Assembly: GCF_003865375.1 (NCBI RefSeq)
Contig: NZ_RQVS01000007.1
Location: 118,342-182,341, forward strand
Length of the DNA: 64,000 nucleotides
Source of the DNA: Gulosibacter macacae
GTDB lineage: Bacteria > Actinomycetota > Actinomycetes > Actinomycetales > Microbacteriaceae
Reading direction: 5' to 3'
A program made the translations under genes and the position numbers. This document shows positions 17,781 through 26,900 of the stretch, piece after piece. Under the pieces are notes generated by a model. That model was not told the DNA's origin. It worked only from the letters and a program-made list of their open reading frames with translations, and did not search any database. Every line of letters begins with the position of its first letter. Position 1 is the first letter of the stretch.

Positions 17781-17816
17781 AGTGGGGCCCGTGACCGCAT
17801 GGTCACGGGCCCCACT
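17781..17816 (+). terminator. Intrinsic terminator of the adhesin gene
   Basis: Perfect 16-bp stem (AGTGGGGCCCGTGACC and its complement) with loop GCAT, followed by GTTTGTG, 14 bases after the final stop. Its preservation shows the transcription unit includes the part after the TAG. Confidence 0.8.
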
Positions 17817-17852
17817 GTTTGTGCGCACAAGGGTGGCACGTACCCCGTGCAC

Positions 17853-18005
17853 CCCTTCTGGAACCTGATGCGTCCCTACTGGAACTCAAGTAGACCCTTC
17901 CGGAACCAGGCACCGACGAGTGCCGCGGGAAAGCCCTGATCACCGCATCCCGTTCGCGAACCATGCGACCAAGTCAGGTTCCATTTGGCGCCACACGGGT
18001 TCCAC
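17853..18005. repeat. Degenerate palindrome built from TGGAACC words
   Basis: Left half carries three direct words (CTTCTGGAACCTGATG, CTACTGGAACTCAAG, CTTCCGGAACCAGG, about 17855-17910); right half carries inverted words (TCAGGTTCCA, GGGTTCCACTCG, about 17974-18006). TGGAACCTGA at the left is exactly complementary to TCAGGTTCCA at the right. It lies between two terminators in the convergent spacer; the spacer (17767-18070) holds no gene. Confidence 0.55.
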
Positions 18006-18018
18006 TCGACACCAACGC

Positions 18019-18058
18019 AAATTGGGGCCTCCCGCTCGATTGCGGGAGGCCCCAATTT
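18019..18058 (-). terminator. Intrinsic terminator of the lysA/amino-acid ABC operon
   Basis: Perfect 17-bp stem (AAATTGGGGCCTCCCGC and its complement) with loop TCGATT and A/T-rich flanks on both strands, 12 bases beyond the ATPase stop. Probably bidirectional. Confidence 0.85.
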
Positions 18059-18070
18059 GATCGCTGGCTG

Positions 18071-18883
18071 CTAGAGCACACTCCGCAGGAACGCCTTCGT
18101 GCGCTCATGCTCCGGCGCATCCAGAATCTGCGCTGGTGGCCCCGACTCAACGACGACGCCACCGTCCATGAATACCACCCGATCAGCGACCTGGCGGGCG
18201 AATCCGATCTCGTGCGTGACCACGATCATGGTCATGCCCGCGGCCGCGAGATCGCGCATCACATCGAGCACATCGCCGACCAGCTCCGGGTCGAGCGCCG
18301 AAGTGGGCTCATCAAAGAGCAGGAGCTCCGGATCCATCGCAAGTGATCGCGCAATGGCCACACGCTGTTGCTGACCGCCAGACAGCTGCGCCGGATAATG
18401 ACCGGCACGGTCGCCGAGGCCCACGCGCTCAAGCAACTCGACAGCGCGCGCCTTCCCAGCCGAACGCGCCATTCTCCGCACGCCAATCGGGGCTTCCATG
18501 ACATTTTCAAGCGCCGTCATATGTGGGAAGAGGTTGAAGCGCTGGAACACCATGCCGATTGATTTGCGCTGTTCGGCAATCTTCGCCGGCGCCAATTCGT
18601 GCAGCACGGTACCGCGCTGCTGGTACCCGATAATTTCGGCGCCAACGACAACTCGACCGCCATCAATCGTTTCGAGGTGGTTGATGCAACGCAGCAGGGT
18701 CGACTTCCCCGAACCCGAAGGGCCGAGGAGCACGACTACCTCACCGCGATGTACCTCAAGATCAATGCCCTTGAGCACCTCGTTCTGACCGAAGTGTTTG
18801 CGAATTGACTCCAAGCGCACCAGCGGCGCATCACCGTCAATGGTCCGGGTGGCTTGCGTCCAGGGGGTTTGCTGCTTGCTCAT
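18071..18883 (-). CDS. Polar amino-acid ABC transporter ATPase (GlnQ/HisP-like)
   Basis: 270 residues. Energises import of a polar or basic amino acid. Walker [11 protein letters not shown]-loop [11 protein letters not shown], signature [17 protein letters not shown], Walker [14 protein letters not shown] and H-loop VTHEIG are all intact; FPHMTALEN is characteristic of the GlnQ/HisP subfamily. Last gene of the operon lysA - binding protein - permease - ATPase; its start overlaps the permease stop by four bases (ATGA). It may serve a second permease if one exists elsewhere, as GlnQ proteins often do. Confidence 0.95.
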   Translation of the reverse strand: MSKQQTPWTQATRTIDGDAPLVRLESIRKHFGQNEVLKGIDLEVHRGEVVVLLGPSGSGKSTLLRCINHLETIDGGRVVVGAEIIGYQQRGTVLHELAPAKIAEQRKSIGMVFQRFNLFPHMTALENVMEAPIGVRRMARSAGKARAVELLERVGLGDRAGHYPAQLSGGQQQRVAIARSLAMDPELLLFDEPTSALDPELVGDVLDVMRDLAAAGMTMIVVTHEIGFARQVADRVVFMDGGVVVESGPPAQILDAPEHERTKAFLRSVL

Positions 18884-19872
18884 CGTTCGTTCTCCACTCG
18901 TGGTTCCTCGACGGCCGTCTCGCTACTCGTCGACGTGGATGCGGTGCCGGGGTTCACCTGTCGAGTTGCCCGCTTCCGGTTCGATGCTCCGGCGACGCCG
19001 CGTCCGAAGTAGCGCTCAAGCCAGGCCTGCGGAATAGCGAGTAGGGAGGTGAGCACGAGATACCAAATGCTCACCACAATGAGCAGTTCCACCTGCTTGA
19101 GGTTCTGCGCCGAAATCTGCATGGCGACCGTGTACACCTCAAGCACGGCAATCACCGAAAGCAACGAGGTGTTCTTGAGCATCGATATCAACTCATTGCC
19201 CATCGGCGGAATAATCACGCGCATCGCTTGCGGCAAGAGCACCCGCCGAAAGGTGCGCACCGGAGTCATGCCGAGCGAGGCCGCAGCTTCCTGCTGACCG
19301 GCATCCACCGAGAGCATGCCCGAGCGCACAATCTCAGCGGAGTACGCGGCCTGGTTGAGCGTGAGGGCGAGCAAGCCCGCAATAAACGGCGTGACAATCT
19401 GGTTGGTCGGGAGCGACCAGAACATGACCTCGGTGAAGGGGATACCAAAGCCAAGACGCTCATACAGCAACCCCAGGTAGCCCCAGAGCACCACCTGCAC
19501 GAGCAACGGCGTACCGCGGAAAGCCCAGATATAGACGGCTGAGACCGCCACCATGACGGGGTTCCCGATCATCCGCATCGCCGCGAGCAGGATTGCGAGC
19601 ACCGTCGACACCAGCATGGCGATCACGGTGAGGATGATGGTGAGACCTACACCACCGAGGATGCGGGGGCTAAAGAGGTACTGCCCGATTGCCGCGAAGT
19701 CGAGCTTCTCATTTGTCGCGATTGACTGCGCGAACGCGAGGAGCGCAACGAGAACGATGACTGCTCCCACCCAGCGCCAGGGGTGTCGCAGGGGACGTAC
19801 GGTGAGTTCATCCGCGTCGGTGCCGGTCATCGGCGTCCGCAGATCGGGGTTGGCGGTCGTCGTCATCTTCAT
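18880..19872 (-). CDS. Amino-acid ABC transporter permease (HisM/GlnP-like)
   Basis: 330 residues. A long hydrophilic N-terminus (about 30) leads to TM segments at about 35-55, 70-95, 110-135 and further downstream; the EAA loop reads [21 protein letters not shown], the contact site for the ATPase. The [14 protein letters not shown] motif is typical of the polar amino-acid 3-TM permease family. A charged, Ser/Thr-rich C-terminus ends in VENER. ATGA overlaps couple it to both neighbours. Confidence 0.93.
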   Translation of the reverse strand: MKMTTTANPDLRTPMTGTDADELTVRPLRHPWRWVGAVIVLVALLAFAQSIATNEKLDFAAIGQYLFSPRILGGVGLTIILTVIAMLVSTVLAILLAAMRMIGNPVMVAVSAVYIWAFRGTPLLVQVVLWGYLGLLYERLGFGIPFTEVMFWSLPTNQIVTPFIAGLLALTLNQAAYSAEIVRSGMLSVDAGQQEAAASLGMTPVRTFRRVLLPQAMRVIIPPMGNELISMLKNTSLLSVIAVLEVYTVAMQISAQNLKQVELLIVVSIWYLVLTSLLAIPQAWLERYFGRGVAGASNRKRATRQVNPGTASTSTSSETAVEEPRVENER

Positions 19873-20771
19873 CGCTCCGCAAGGTTGAGGTCTACCTGCT
19901 TCACGGCGTACTGCGTGAGGCCGTTCTTTTCGAGCAGGGTGGCGTAGCTACCGTCAGCTTCAATTGACTTCATCGCGAGGAGAATCGCGTTACTCAGGCC
20001 CTCATCGGCCTTGAGCACGCCGATGCCGGTGTACACCGGGTCGAAACCGTTGGGCATCTCGGGGAATTCAAGGAGTTCGAAGAGCGTGCCATTGCCGGCG
20101 GTCTGCACGAGATTCGCCATGATCGGAGCGTCACCGATAAATGCATCCGCGTTGCCCGCCTGCACTGCGGTCTGTGAGTCAGGCACCGACGCGAGTTCGT
20201 GAATCTTGATCTCGGGCTTGCCGGCAGCCGTGCAGTCGTCATTGAGACCGACCAGGATGTCCCCGGTGGTCGAAGCCTTTTGCGAAGAAATCGTGAGACC
20301 GCACAGATCGGTCACGGTCTTCACACCATCGGGGTTGCCCTTCGGCACAGCGATGGCAAAGCCCGCGTAGAGGTATTCGATGAAGTCGAGAGTTGCTTGG
20401 CGTTCGAGCGTGTCGTTCATGCCCGAGATGATGATGTCGTTCGTGTTCGCCTGCAGACTCGCGATGACGGTATCGAAGGGTTGCTTATTCACCTTCACCG
20501 GAATGTCGAGCTTTTCACCGATGGCGTAAGCCAGGTCGACGTCGAGCCCGACCGGGTTGCCGTTTTCGTCGTCATACGCGAACGGCGGGTAGGGGTAGTC
20601 AATGGCCACGTTGAGGACGCCAATGTCTCGGATATCGGCCGGTAGCGCATCCTTTGCCGCCTGATCAACGCCGCTCGTGAGCGGCTCGCGCTCAGCGGCG
20701 CCACCAGCGGCACAGCCGCTCAGCGCCAGGGGCGCTACCGCAAGCAGTGCGATAAGTGCACGGTTCTTCAT
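19869..20771 (-). CDS. Amino-acid ABC transporter binding lipoprotein (SBP family 3)
   Basis: 300 residues. Lipoprotein signal peptide with lipobox LALSGC (Cys20), then a type-3 periplasmic-binding fold: PYPPFAYDDENGNPVGLDVDLA is the classic ligand-binding start with the Asp that holds the ligand amino group, and VPKGNPDGVKTVTDLCG follows. ATG preceded by GAGGAGACAAC. It lies 77 bases downstream of lysA and is coupled to the permease. The ligand is not certain; lysine or diaminopimelate are attractive because of the operon partner. Confidence 0.93.
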   Translation of the reverse strand: MKNRALIALLAVAPLALSGCAAGGAAEREPLTSGVDQAAKDALPADIRDIGVLNVAIDYPYPPFAYDDENGNPVGLDVDLAYAIGEKLDIPVKVNKQPFDTVIASLQANTNDIIISGMNDTLERQATLDFIEYLYAGFAIAVPKGNPDGVKTVTDLCGLTISSQKASTTGDILVGLNDDCTAAGKPEIKIHELASVPDSQTAVQAGNADAFIGDAPIMANLVQTAGNGTLFELLEFPEMPNGFDPVYTGIGVLKADEGLSNAILLAMKSIEADGSYATLLEKNGLTQYAVKQVDLNLAER

Positions 20772-20848
20772 GATGTTGTCTCCTCAGAGTGCGCGCACTG
20801 CGTTGTGCGCTGGTCGGAACTGCCTTGGCAGCGTTGCGGTGGTGTTCA

Positions 20849-22171
20849 TCACTTGGATGCAGTGAGTTGCGGATTGCGCCAGTCGTACCCACCAGCGGGC
20901 TCGTGCAGGCGCAGCAGGTCAGCCACTTCTTCACGGCGGGCGGCGAGCCGGGCTTTACCGTTCGACACCATGACGACCGCCGGGCGCAGCGCGCCGTTGT
21001 AGTTGTTCGTCATGGTGTAGCTGTAGGCGCCGGTCACCGGCATGACGACGATGTCGTCGACTCGCGGGCTCGGCAGGCGGGCATCGTCGATGAGCAGGTC
21101 ACCCGACTCACATTGGCGGCCTACGAGCTGAACCTCCGTGTCTGGTGCTTCGTCGGCACGATCAGCGAGGATCGCGTCGAAGCGAACTCCGGTAAGCGGC
21201 ACCTCGAGTTGGTCGGCCATGCCACCGTCGACTGCGACGAAACGCTTGCCGGTCTGCTTTACCACCACGACCCGGTAGGCGGTCACGCCCGCGCGAGCAA
21301 CGGTTGAGCGACCCGGCTCAATGAGCAATTGCGCGTCGGCCGGCAGGTGCTTACGGGCGGCCGCAATGAGTGCATCCAGGTACTCGTCGACCGAAGGCGC
21401 GATTTCGTGTTCGTGGTAGGCGACTCCGAGGCCGCCGCCGAGGTCATACACCTTGAGACCGCCGATAGGCGCGAGGGCCGCGACCGCCTCAGCGAATTGC
21501 CCGGTGTTGAGAATCTGCGAGCCGATATGTACGTGCACCCCGACAACGTCGAGCCGATCGTGGTCTCGGAGATCTTCAATGAGCTCGTGCACCCGGGCGG
21601 GCGGCAGGCCAAACGTCGAGTCACTCCCGCCAGTGTTCATGCTCGCGTGCGTCTGTGCATCCACGCCCGGAATCACGCGGAGCAAGAGTCGCTGCTTGTG
21701 CGTCGCGGGAACCAAGCGCTCGAGGCGATCGAGCTCATCCTCGCTATCAACGACAATCATGTGGACGCCAACTTCGATCGCGCGCGCTAGCTCATAGTCG
21801 GTCTTCGCGTTGCCGTGAAAGTAGATGCGCTCGGGGTCGACACCCGCCGCCAACGCGAGCTCAAGTTCCCCACTGCCAGCGATATCAATGGCCATGCCTT
21901 CGGCAGCGGCGATGGCATAAATCGCGACGAGTGGCGCGGCCTTCGACGCAAACAAGACATCAGAGTTTGGCCAGCGTTGCCGCATCCCGTCGACGTAGCT
22001 GCGCATCTGCGCCCGAAGCGCTTCCTCGTCGTAGATATGGAGCGGGGTGCCATACTCCGCCACGAGCTCACTTACGGCAATGCCACCAATTCGCAGTTTT
22101 CCGTTGGTCACTTCGGCAGTTGCCGGGAGCACGTGGCCAAGGCGGTTCATGAGCGAACGACGCGTTGTCAT
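20849..22171 (-). CDS. lysA: Diaminopimelate decarboxylase family enzyme (LysA-like)
   Basis: Decarboxylates meso-diaminopimelate to L-lysine (family knowledge). 440 residues, alanine-racemase-like barrel plus C-terminal beta domain. PLP lysine Lys77 (DVLFASKAAP), HVHIGSQI, YDLGGGLGVAY, EPGRSTVARAG, and the catalytic CESGD motif of true DAP decarboxylases are all present. ATG at 22171 with AAAGGAT upstream. The gene leads an operon with an amino-acid ABC importer rather than sitting in the usual argS-lysA-hom-thrCB group, so it may be a second copy serving import and conversion of an external amino acid. Divergent from a PucR-type regulator. Confidence 0.88.
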   Translation of the reverse strand: MTTRRSLMNRLGHVLPATAEVTNGKLRIGGIAVSELVAEYGTPLHIYDEEALRAQMRSYVDGMRQRWPNSDVLFASKAAPLVAIYAIAAAEGMAIDIAGSGELELALAAGVDPERIYFHGNAKTDYELARAIEVGVHMIVVDSEDELDRLERLVPATHKQRLLLRVIPGVDAQTHASMNTGGSDSTFGLPPARVHELIEDLRDHDRLDVVGVHVHIGSQILNTGQFAEAVAALAPIGGLKVYDLGGGLGVAYHEHEIAPSVDEYLDALIAAARKHLPADAQLLIEPGRSTVARAGVTAYRVVVVKQTGKRFVAVDGGMADQLEVPLTGVRFDAILADRADEAPDTEVQLVGRQCESGDLLIDDARLPSPRVDDIVVMPVTGAYSYTMTNNYNGALRPAVVMVSNGKARLAARREEVADLLRLHEPAGGYDWRNPQLTASK

Positions 22172-22273
22172 CGTCGGATCCTTTCGATCGCTGAAGCGAC
22201 GTTGCCTCAGCACAGCACTCACGCTACGAGCGCCGTGACCCGAATAATTTGGTGGTATCGCTAAACTTTGAAT

Positions 22274-23878
22274 ATGGATCTAGCGAGTTCTACAGATTTG
22301 CCCGGCAGTGATGAGGAGACCACGCTCACGATCGAGACGCTGCTCACCACGGATGCAGCCGCCACTTGCGTACGCATTGCGAGTCCGTCGCAGGTCGATA
22401 CGCCCGTACTCGCGGTCGACTACTTCGATGCGGAAGCCGATGAGTCGATCGCCGAAGGTGTGCTCACAATCCTGCCGTCGTGGCGCCTGATCGATCGCAC
22501 TACCCTGCGGCGATTGCACGCGACCGCCGCAGCCCGCCGCGCGGCCGGACTCGCCATTCGCGGCGGCGGCCAGGATGAATTCCTCGACACGCTTGGCGAA
22601 CAACCGCAACTGCCCATCCTGCGCCTGCGAGACGGGGTGAGCTGGACCGAGTTTGAGGCCGTTGTCACACGAGCCATCGGTGAGCACGCGCCGGGAATCT
22701 CCGCAACGCTCCTCCAGCCCGACTACCTCTACGCGCTGGCCGATTCCGTCGCCGAGGTGTTCGGCGGGGCCGTCGCGATTGAAAACCATGCGCGCACGCT
22801 CCTCGCCTATTCCACGGTGCCGGGTCAACACATTGACGAGCTCCGATTCGAAAACATCCGCACGCGCCAGGTTCCTGATTCCTCGCGAAACTACGAGCAG
22901 TATCGCGAAGTGCTCCGCGCCGATGGACCCGTGCGATTTCCGCAGTTCGAAGACGAACTCGCGCGCGCGGGCATCGCAATTCGGGCCGGAAACCTGCAAC
23001 TCGGCAGTATCTGGGCGATTGATCCTGATTGCACAGACACGCAGGCACCGCTGCCCGAAGCTCAACACGAAGTCCTCGAACGTGCCGCGCGCCTGGCGGC
23101 TGGACACCTGCTCGCAAGCTGGCGAGCCCTCGATGCCGAATCTCGACGACGCGAGCAAGCACTCGCGCGTCTGCTTGATGGTGATGCCGCGGGCGACGAA
23201 CTCGCTGCGCTCGACCTCGCACCCGACGCGCAATTGCGTCTTGCGGCACTGCGCTTTGTCGGCGAGAGCGGTGGCCCGGCCGATCAACGTCAGCTCCACA
23301 CCTTCGTTGACCGCCAATTGCGCGCCCGCGTCTCAGTCGCCGCCGTCGCCTTGGTGCGAGGCACCTGCTATGTGGCGACCGTCGGCGGCACGCCAGAACG
23401 CTTGCGGGATGCTCTCGCCGCGACCCTGCGCGCGGCCGCGCGCGCGTTCACGACGCCGGTGCGGGTGTCGATCTCGTCACCGCTCTTGGCCGAGGATGAA
23501 CTCACCACGGCCCGCCGCGAGACCGATTCGATCTTGCGTCTGCAGCACGACCCAAAGCATCCGGTGCGTTCGAGCGCTGATGTGCACGCCGCGCTTTTCG
23601 CACAGGCTATTGCGGCGATGCTCGACGAGCACCCGCATCTGCGCCACCGGGCGTTGGCAGCCGCCAGCGATCGGCGTACCCGAGAACTGCGCGACACCCT
23701 GCTCGCCTGGTTTGAACACGGCGGCGCCTCGGGAGCGGCGCAGTCGCTGCAAGTACACGAAAACACGGTGCGCTATCGCGTCAAACAGGCGGTCGACGAG
23801 TGGCAATTGCAGCTTGACGAGCCGGATGAGGCATTTGCCCTTTGGGCCTCGCTCATCGCGGCACGTTCGGCTGACTAG
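22274..23878 (+). CDS. PucR-family transcriptional regulator
   Basis: 534 residues. The C-terminal 60 residues are the PucR/CdaR HTH (LRDTLLAWFEHGGASGAAQSLQVHENTVRYRVKQ). The middle contains a GAF-like or CdaR-type region, and the N-terminus a purine-catabolism-regulator-like domain (TILPSWRLIDRTTLRRL). ATG at 22274; a TTG six bases earlier is in frame. There is no ribosome site, and TAAACT at 22262-22267 could be a leaderless -10. It diverges from the lysA/ABC operon across about 100 bases and is the obvious candidate regulator, since PucR proteins commonly control neighbouring amino-acid or nucleobase genes. Confidence 0.88.
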   Translation: MDLASSTDLPGSDEETTLTIETLLTTDAAATCVRIASPSQVDTPVLAVDYFDAEADESIAEGVLTILPSWRLIDRTTLRRLHATAAARRAAGLAIRGGGQDEFLDTLGEQPQLPILRLRDGVSWTEFEAVVTRAIGEHAPGISATLLQPDYLYALADSVAEVFGGAVAIENHARTLLAYSTVPGQHIDELRFENIRTRQVPDSSRNYEQYREVLRADGPVRFPQFEDELARAGIAIRAGNLQLGSIWAIDPDCTDTQAPLPEAQHEVLERAARLAAGHLLASWRALDAESRRREQALARLLDGDAAGDELAALDLAPDAQLRLAALRFVGESGGPADQRQLHTFVDRQLRARVSVAAVALVRGTCYVATVGGTPERLRDALAATLRAAARAFTTPVRVSISSPLLAEDELTTARRETDSILRLQHDPKHPVRSSADVHAALFAQAIAAMLDEHPHLRHRALAAASDRRTRELRDTLLAWFEHGGASGAAQSLQVHENTVRYRVKQAVDEWQLQLDEPDEAFALWASLIAARSAD

Positions 23879-23888
23879 TTCGCCGCCG

Positions 23889-25184
23889 CTAGTTCGCGCT
23901 CACGCGCTCCGCGACGAGCGGCGGCAACTCCACCTCGGTGCCGACCGGCGCGAAGTCGACCGCACCCTCGAGCGATTCAAGCGCCCGCTCAAACTTTGCG
24001 GCATCGTTCGCGTGCAGTGTCCAAAGCAGGTCGCCGCGGCGTACCGTGTCACCCGGCTTCACCGCCAGGTCAATACCGGCCGCGTGCACGACCGGGTCCT
24101 GAGCCCGCGCACGCCCAGCCCCGAGGCGCCAGGCCGCGACGCCGAAGGAGTACGCATCCTGTCGTGTCACCACACCATCAGCTTCAGCGCGCACTTCGAG
24201 CGATTCCGCAGGCGTCGGTAGCGGCGCATCCGGGTCGCCGCCCTGGGCAATAACGAAGCCGCGCCAAGTGTCCATCGCCTGGCCACCGGCCAGATGCGAC
24301 TCGACATCCGCGTCGTGCACTCCGGCGAGCTCGAGCATTTCGCGCGCGAGCGCCACGGTGAGTTCAACCACATCGGCCGGTCCGCCACCAGCGAGCACCT
24401 CGACCGACTCGCGCACCTCGTTGGCGTTGCCAATCGTGAGGCCGAGCGGCGCATCCATGTTGGTGAGCAGGGCCGAGACGTTCACGCCCGCGTCGGTGCC
24501 GAGATCGACCATGGTGCGAGCCAACTCACGCGAGCGCTCAAGCGCCCCCATGAACGAGCCGGAGCCGTACTTCACATCGAGCACGAGCGCACCGGTTCCC
24601 TCAGCGATCTTCTTCGACATAATCGACGAGGCAATGAGCGGAATCGCCTCGACGGTGCCGGTGATGTCACGTAGCGCGTAGAGCTTCTTGTCGGCGGGGG
24701 CGAGGCCCGAGCCGGCCGCACAAATCACCGCTCCGACGTCTTCGAGCTGCCGCATCATCTCGTCGTTCGTGAGGTTCGCGCGCCAGCCCGGAATTGATTC
24801 GAGCTTGTCGAGGGTGCCGCCGGTGTGACCGAGACCGCGCCCCGAAAGCTGCGGCACGGCCACCCCAAACGAGGCCACGAGCGGCGCCAGCGGCAGGGTG
24901 ATCTTGTCGCCCACGCCACCGGTCGAATGCTTATCGGTCGTCGCCTTCGACAGCGACGAGAAGTCCATCCGCTCGCCCGAGGCGATCATTGCCGAGGTGA
25001 GGTCGTGGATCTCACGGCGCTCCATGCCACGAATGAAGATCGCCATTGCCATTGCGGCCATCTGGTCGTTGCCGACGTAGCCGCTCGTGTACCGCGAGAC
25101 GAGCCAGTCGATCTCTTCGGTCGAGAGCGCTCCACCGTCGCGCTTGCGGCGGATCAGGTCAACAACGTCAAATGCTTCGGTCAC
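23889..25184 (-). CDS. deoA: Thymidine phosphorylase
   Basis: Phosphorolysis of thymidine and deoxyuridine to the base and deoxyribose-1-phosphate. 431 residues; the nucleoside phosphorylase signature reads SGRGLGHTGGTLDKLESIPG, and the phosphate-binding DKHSTGGVGDKIT is intact. GTG start at 25184 with AAGGAG six bases upstream. Last gene of the nucleoside operon, following cytidine deaminase closely, so imported cytidine is deaminated and the pyrimidine nucleosides split here. It converges with the PucR gene with 10 bases between stops. Confidence 0.95.
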   Translation of the reverse strand: MTEAFDVVDLIRRKRDGGALSTEEIDWLVSRYTSGYVGNDQMAAMAMAIFIRGMERREIHDLTSAMIASGERMDFSSLSKATTDKHSTGGVGDKITLPLAPLVASFGVAVPQLSGRGLGHTGGTLDKLESIPGWRANLTNDEMMRQLEDVGAVICAAGSGLAPADKKLYALRDITGTVEAIPLIASSIMSKKIAEGTGALVLDVKYGSGSFMGALERSRELARTMVDLGTDAGVNVSALLTNMDAPLGLTIGNANEVRESVEVLAGGGPADVVELTVALAREMLELAGVHDADVESHLAGGQAMDTWRGFVIAQGGDPDAPLPTPAESLEVRAEADGVVTRQDAYSFGVAAWRLGAGRARAQDPVVHAAGIDLAVKPGDTVRRGDLLWTLHANDAAKFERALESLEGAVDFAPVGTEVELPPLVAERVSAN

Positions 25185-25216
25185 AGCTTCTCCTTAGTGA
25201 CAAGAACGGATGCGGC

Positions 25217-25609
25217 TCAGCGCCCGAGGTTCTCGGGTCCGAACGACTGCGGCAAGATCGCTTCAAAGGGCAGGATGCCCGCGGGGGTGTCAACGAGCAT
25301 CCCCGGTGCTTTGAACTCATTGAGGAGCTGTCGGCAGCGGCCACAGGGCATGAGCAAGTCGCCCGCGCCATCGCAGCAGCTGAAGGCAACGAGCTTGCCG
25401 CCGCCGGTCGCCGCGAGCTCCGACACCATGCCGCATTCGGCGCACAGGCCCACGCCATAGGCGGCGTTTTCGACATTGCAGCCCGCGACAATGCGGCCAT
25501 CGTCGACGAGCGCCGCGGCACCGACCGGATAGTTGGAATAGGGGGCGTACGCCCGCGCCATCGCCGTGGCGGCGGCGGCGCGGAGCGCATCCCAATCGAT
25601 CTCAGTCAT
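25217..25609 (-). CDS. cdd: Cytidine deaminase
   Basis: Zinc hydrolase converting cytidine/deoxycytidine to uridine/deoxyuridine. 130 residues, the tetrameric form: NVENAAYGVGLCAE with Cys as first zinc ligand and catalytic Glu, then PCGRCRQ with two more Cys ligands. ATG at 25609; a longer frame from 25651 would start inside the upstream permease gene. It sits between the second permease and deoA in the same direction with only short gaps. Confidence 0.95.
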   Translation of the reverse strand: MTEIDWDALRAAAATAMARAYAPYSNYPVGAAALVDDGRIVAGCNVENAAYGVGLCAECGMVSELAATGGGKLVAFSCCDGAGDLLMPCGRCRQLLNEFKAPGMLVDTPAGILPFEAILPQSFGPENLGR

Positions 25610-25613
25610 GGCC

Positions 25614-26900
25614 CTACTTGATATATGGCACGCCGTCGGCGGCGGGTGCACGCGATTGACCGACGAAGCCGATCACCGCAAACACTGTGATGATGTACGG
25701 CACCATCGCGAGGAACTCGCTCGGCACCGCGGCGCCAACCTGGCTCGCGAGCGCCGCGGCGGCGTTCGCGAATCCGAAGAGCAGCGCGGCAGCCGTGGCG
25801 TAGATGGGGTGCCAGCGACCGAAGATCACCGCGGCAAGGGCGATATACCCGTGACCCGAGGTGATGTTGTCGCTGAACTTTCCCACCTCGCCGAGGGTGT
25901 AGAACGTGCCACCGGCACCGGCGATGAGGCCCGAGAGGATCACCGCGTTGAACCGGGTGCGGTTGACGTTGATTCCGACGGTGTCGGCAGCCTTCGGATG
26001 CTCACCGACCGCGCGGGTGCGCAGGCCCCAGCGGGTGCGGAACAGCAGGAAGGTGAGCAGTGGCACCGCAATGAGCATGAGGTAGGTGATGAGCGTGTGC
26101 TGGAACAGGAGCGGACCGAGCACCGGGATATCGGAGAGGAGCGGGATGTTCCAGCGCGGGTACTTCACCGGGTTGTTGAAGATCTCGGGGCGGTCGCTCA
26201 TGAAGCCCTTGAGAAAGAAGCTCGTGAGGCCGATGACGATCATGTTGATGACCACACCGACGACGACCTGCTCGACCCAGTACTTAATGCCGAATACGGC
26301 GAGGATGAGCGAGACGAGCGCACCAGCAATCATCGCGGCGATGAGACCGACGTAGGCGTTCTGCGTGAGCGATGAGACGAGCGCACCGGTGAAGGCACCC
26401 GCGAGCAGCTGACCTTCGATGGCGATGTTGACGACGCCCGCGCGCTCCGAGACGATACCGGCCATCGCACCGAACACGAGCGGGGTCGCGAGGGCGACGG
26501 TGCTCGTGAGTAGCCACGTGAGTGCCACCGGCACCGCAGCGCCGTTACCGATCCAGAGGATGAGGATGTTCAGCCAGAAGAACCCGAAGATCGCGAGGAA
26601 CCAGATCGAGATGGGCTTCCGCTGCCAGGCGCGTAGCGCCGCGAATGCGGTGATGGCGATGAGCGGGATGCACAGCAGCAGGTTGGTGAACTGCGATGGC
26701 ACGACCGCCTCTGGCCGCTGGTCGCCCACGATGTTGATGCCCGTCATGTTTTCGGGCGCCACCATGAGGGTGAACGGGATGAGCGCGATGAGCGTGAGCA
26801 CCGCGAGCAGAATCGGCGTCTTCCACTTGCGCGGAGCGGTCGCCGAGGTTACCTGCTCGGGGTGGTCTGCCGGGACGGTGGGTGTGGTCGCGGAGGTCAT
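25614..26900 (-). CDS. Nucleoside ABC transporter permease 2 (YufQ/BmpC-type)
   Basis: 428 residues, about 10 TM segments, with a hydrophilic start of about 25 residues. The signature of the sugar/nucleoside ABC permease family is visible as GAMAGIVSERAGVVNIAIEGQLLAGA. Pairs with the permease encoded immediately upstream to form the membrane heterodimer. The start overlaps that gene by four bases (ATGA) and the stop is four bases from the cdd start. Confidence 0.93.
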   Translation of the reverse strand: MTSATTPTVPADHPEQVTSATAPRKWKTPILLAVLTLIALIPFTLMVAPENMTGINIVGDQRPEAVVPSQFTNLLLCIPLIAITAFAALRAWQRKPISIWFLAIFGFFWLNILILWIGNGAAVPVALTWLLTSTVALATPLVFGAMAGIVSERAGVVNIAIEGQLLAGAFTGALVSSLTQNAYVGLIAAMIAGALVSLILAVFGIKYWVEQVVVGVVINMIVIGLTSFFLKGFMSDRPEIFNNPVKYPRWNIPLLSDIPVLGPLLFQHTLITYLMLIAVPLLTFLLFRTRWGLRTRAVGEHPKAADTVGINVNRTRFNAVILSGLIAGAGGTFYTLGEVGKFSDNITSGHGYIALAAVIFGRWHPIYATAAALLFGFANAAAALASQVGAAVPSEFLAMVPYIITVFAVIGFVGQSRAPAADGVPYIK

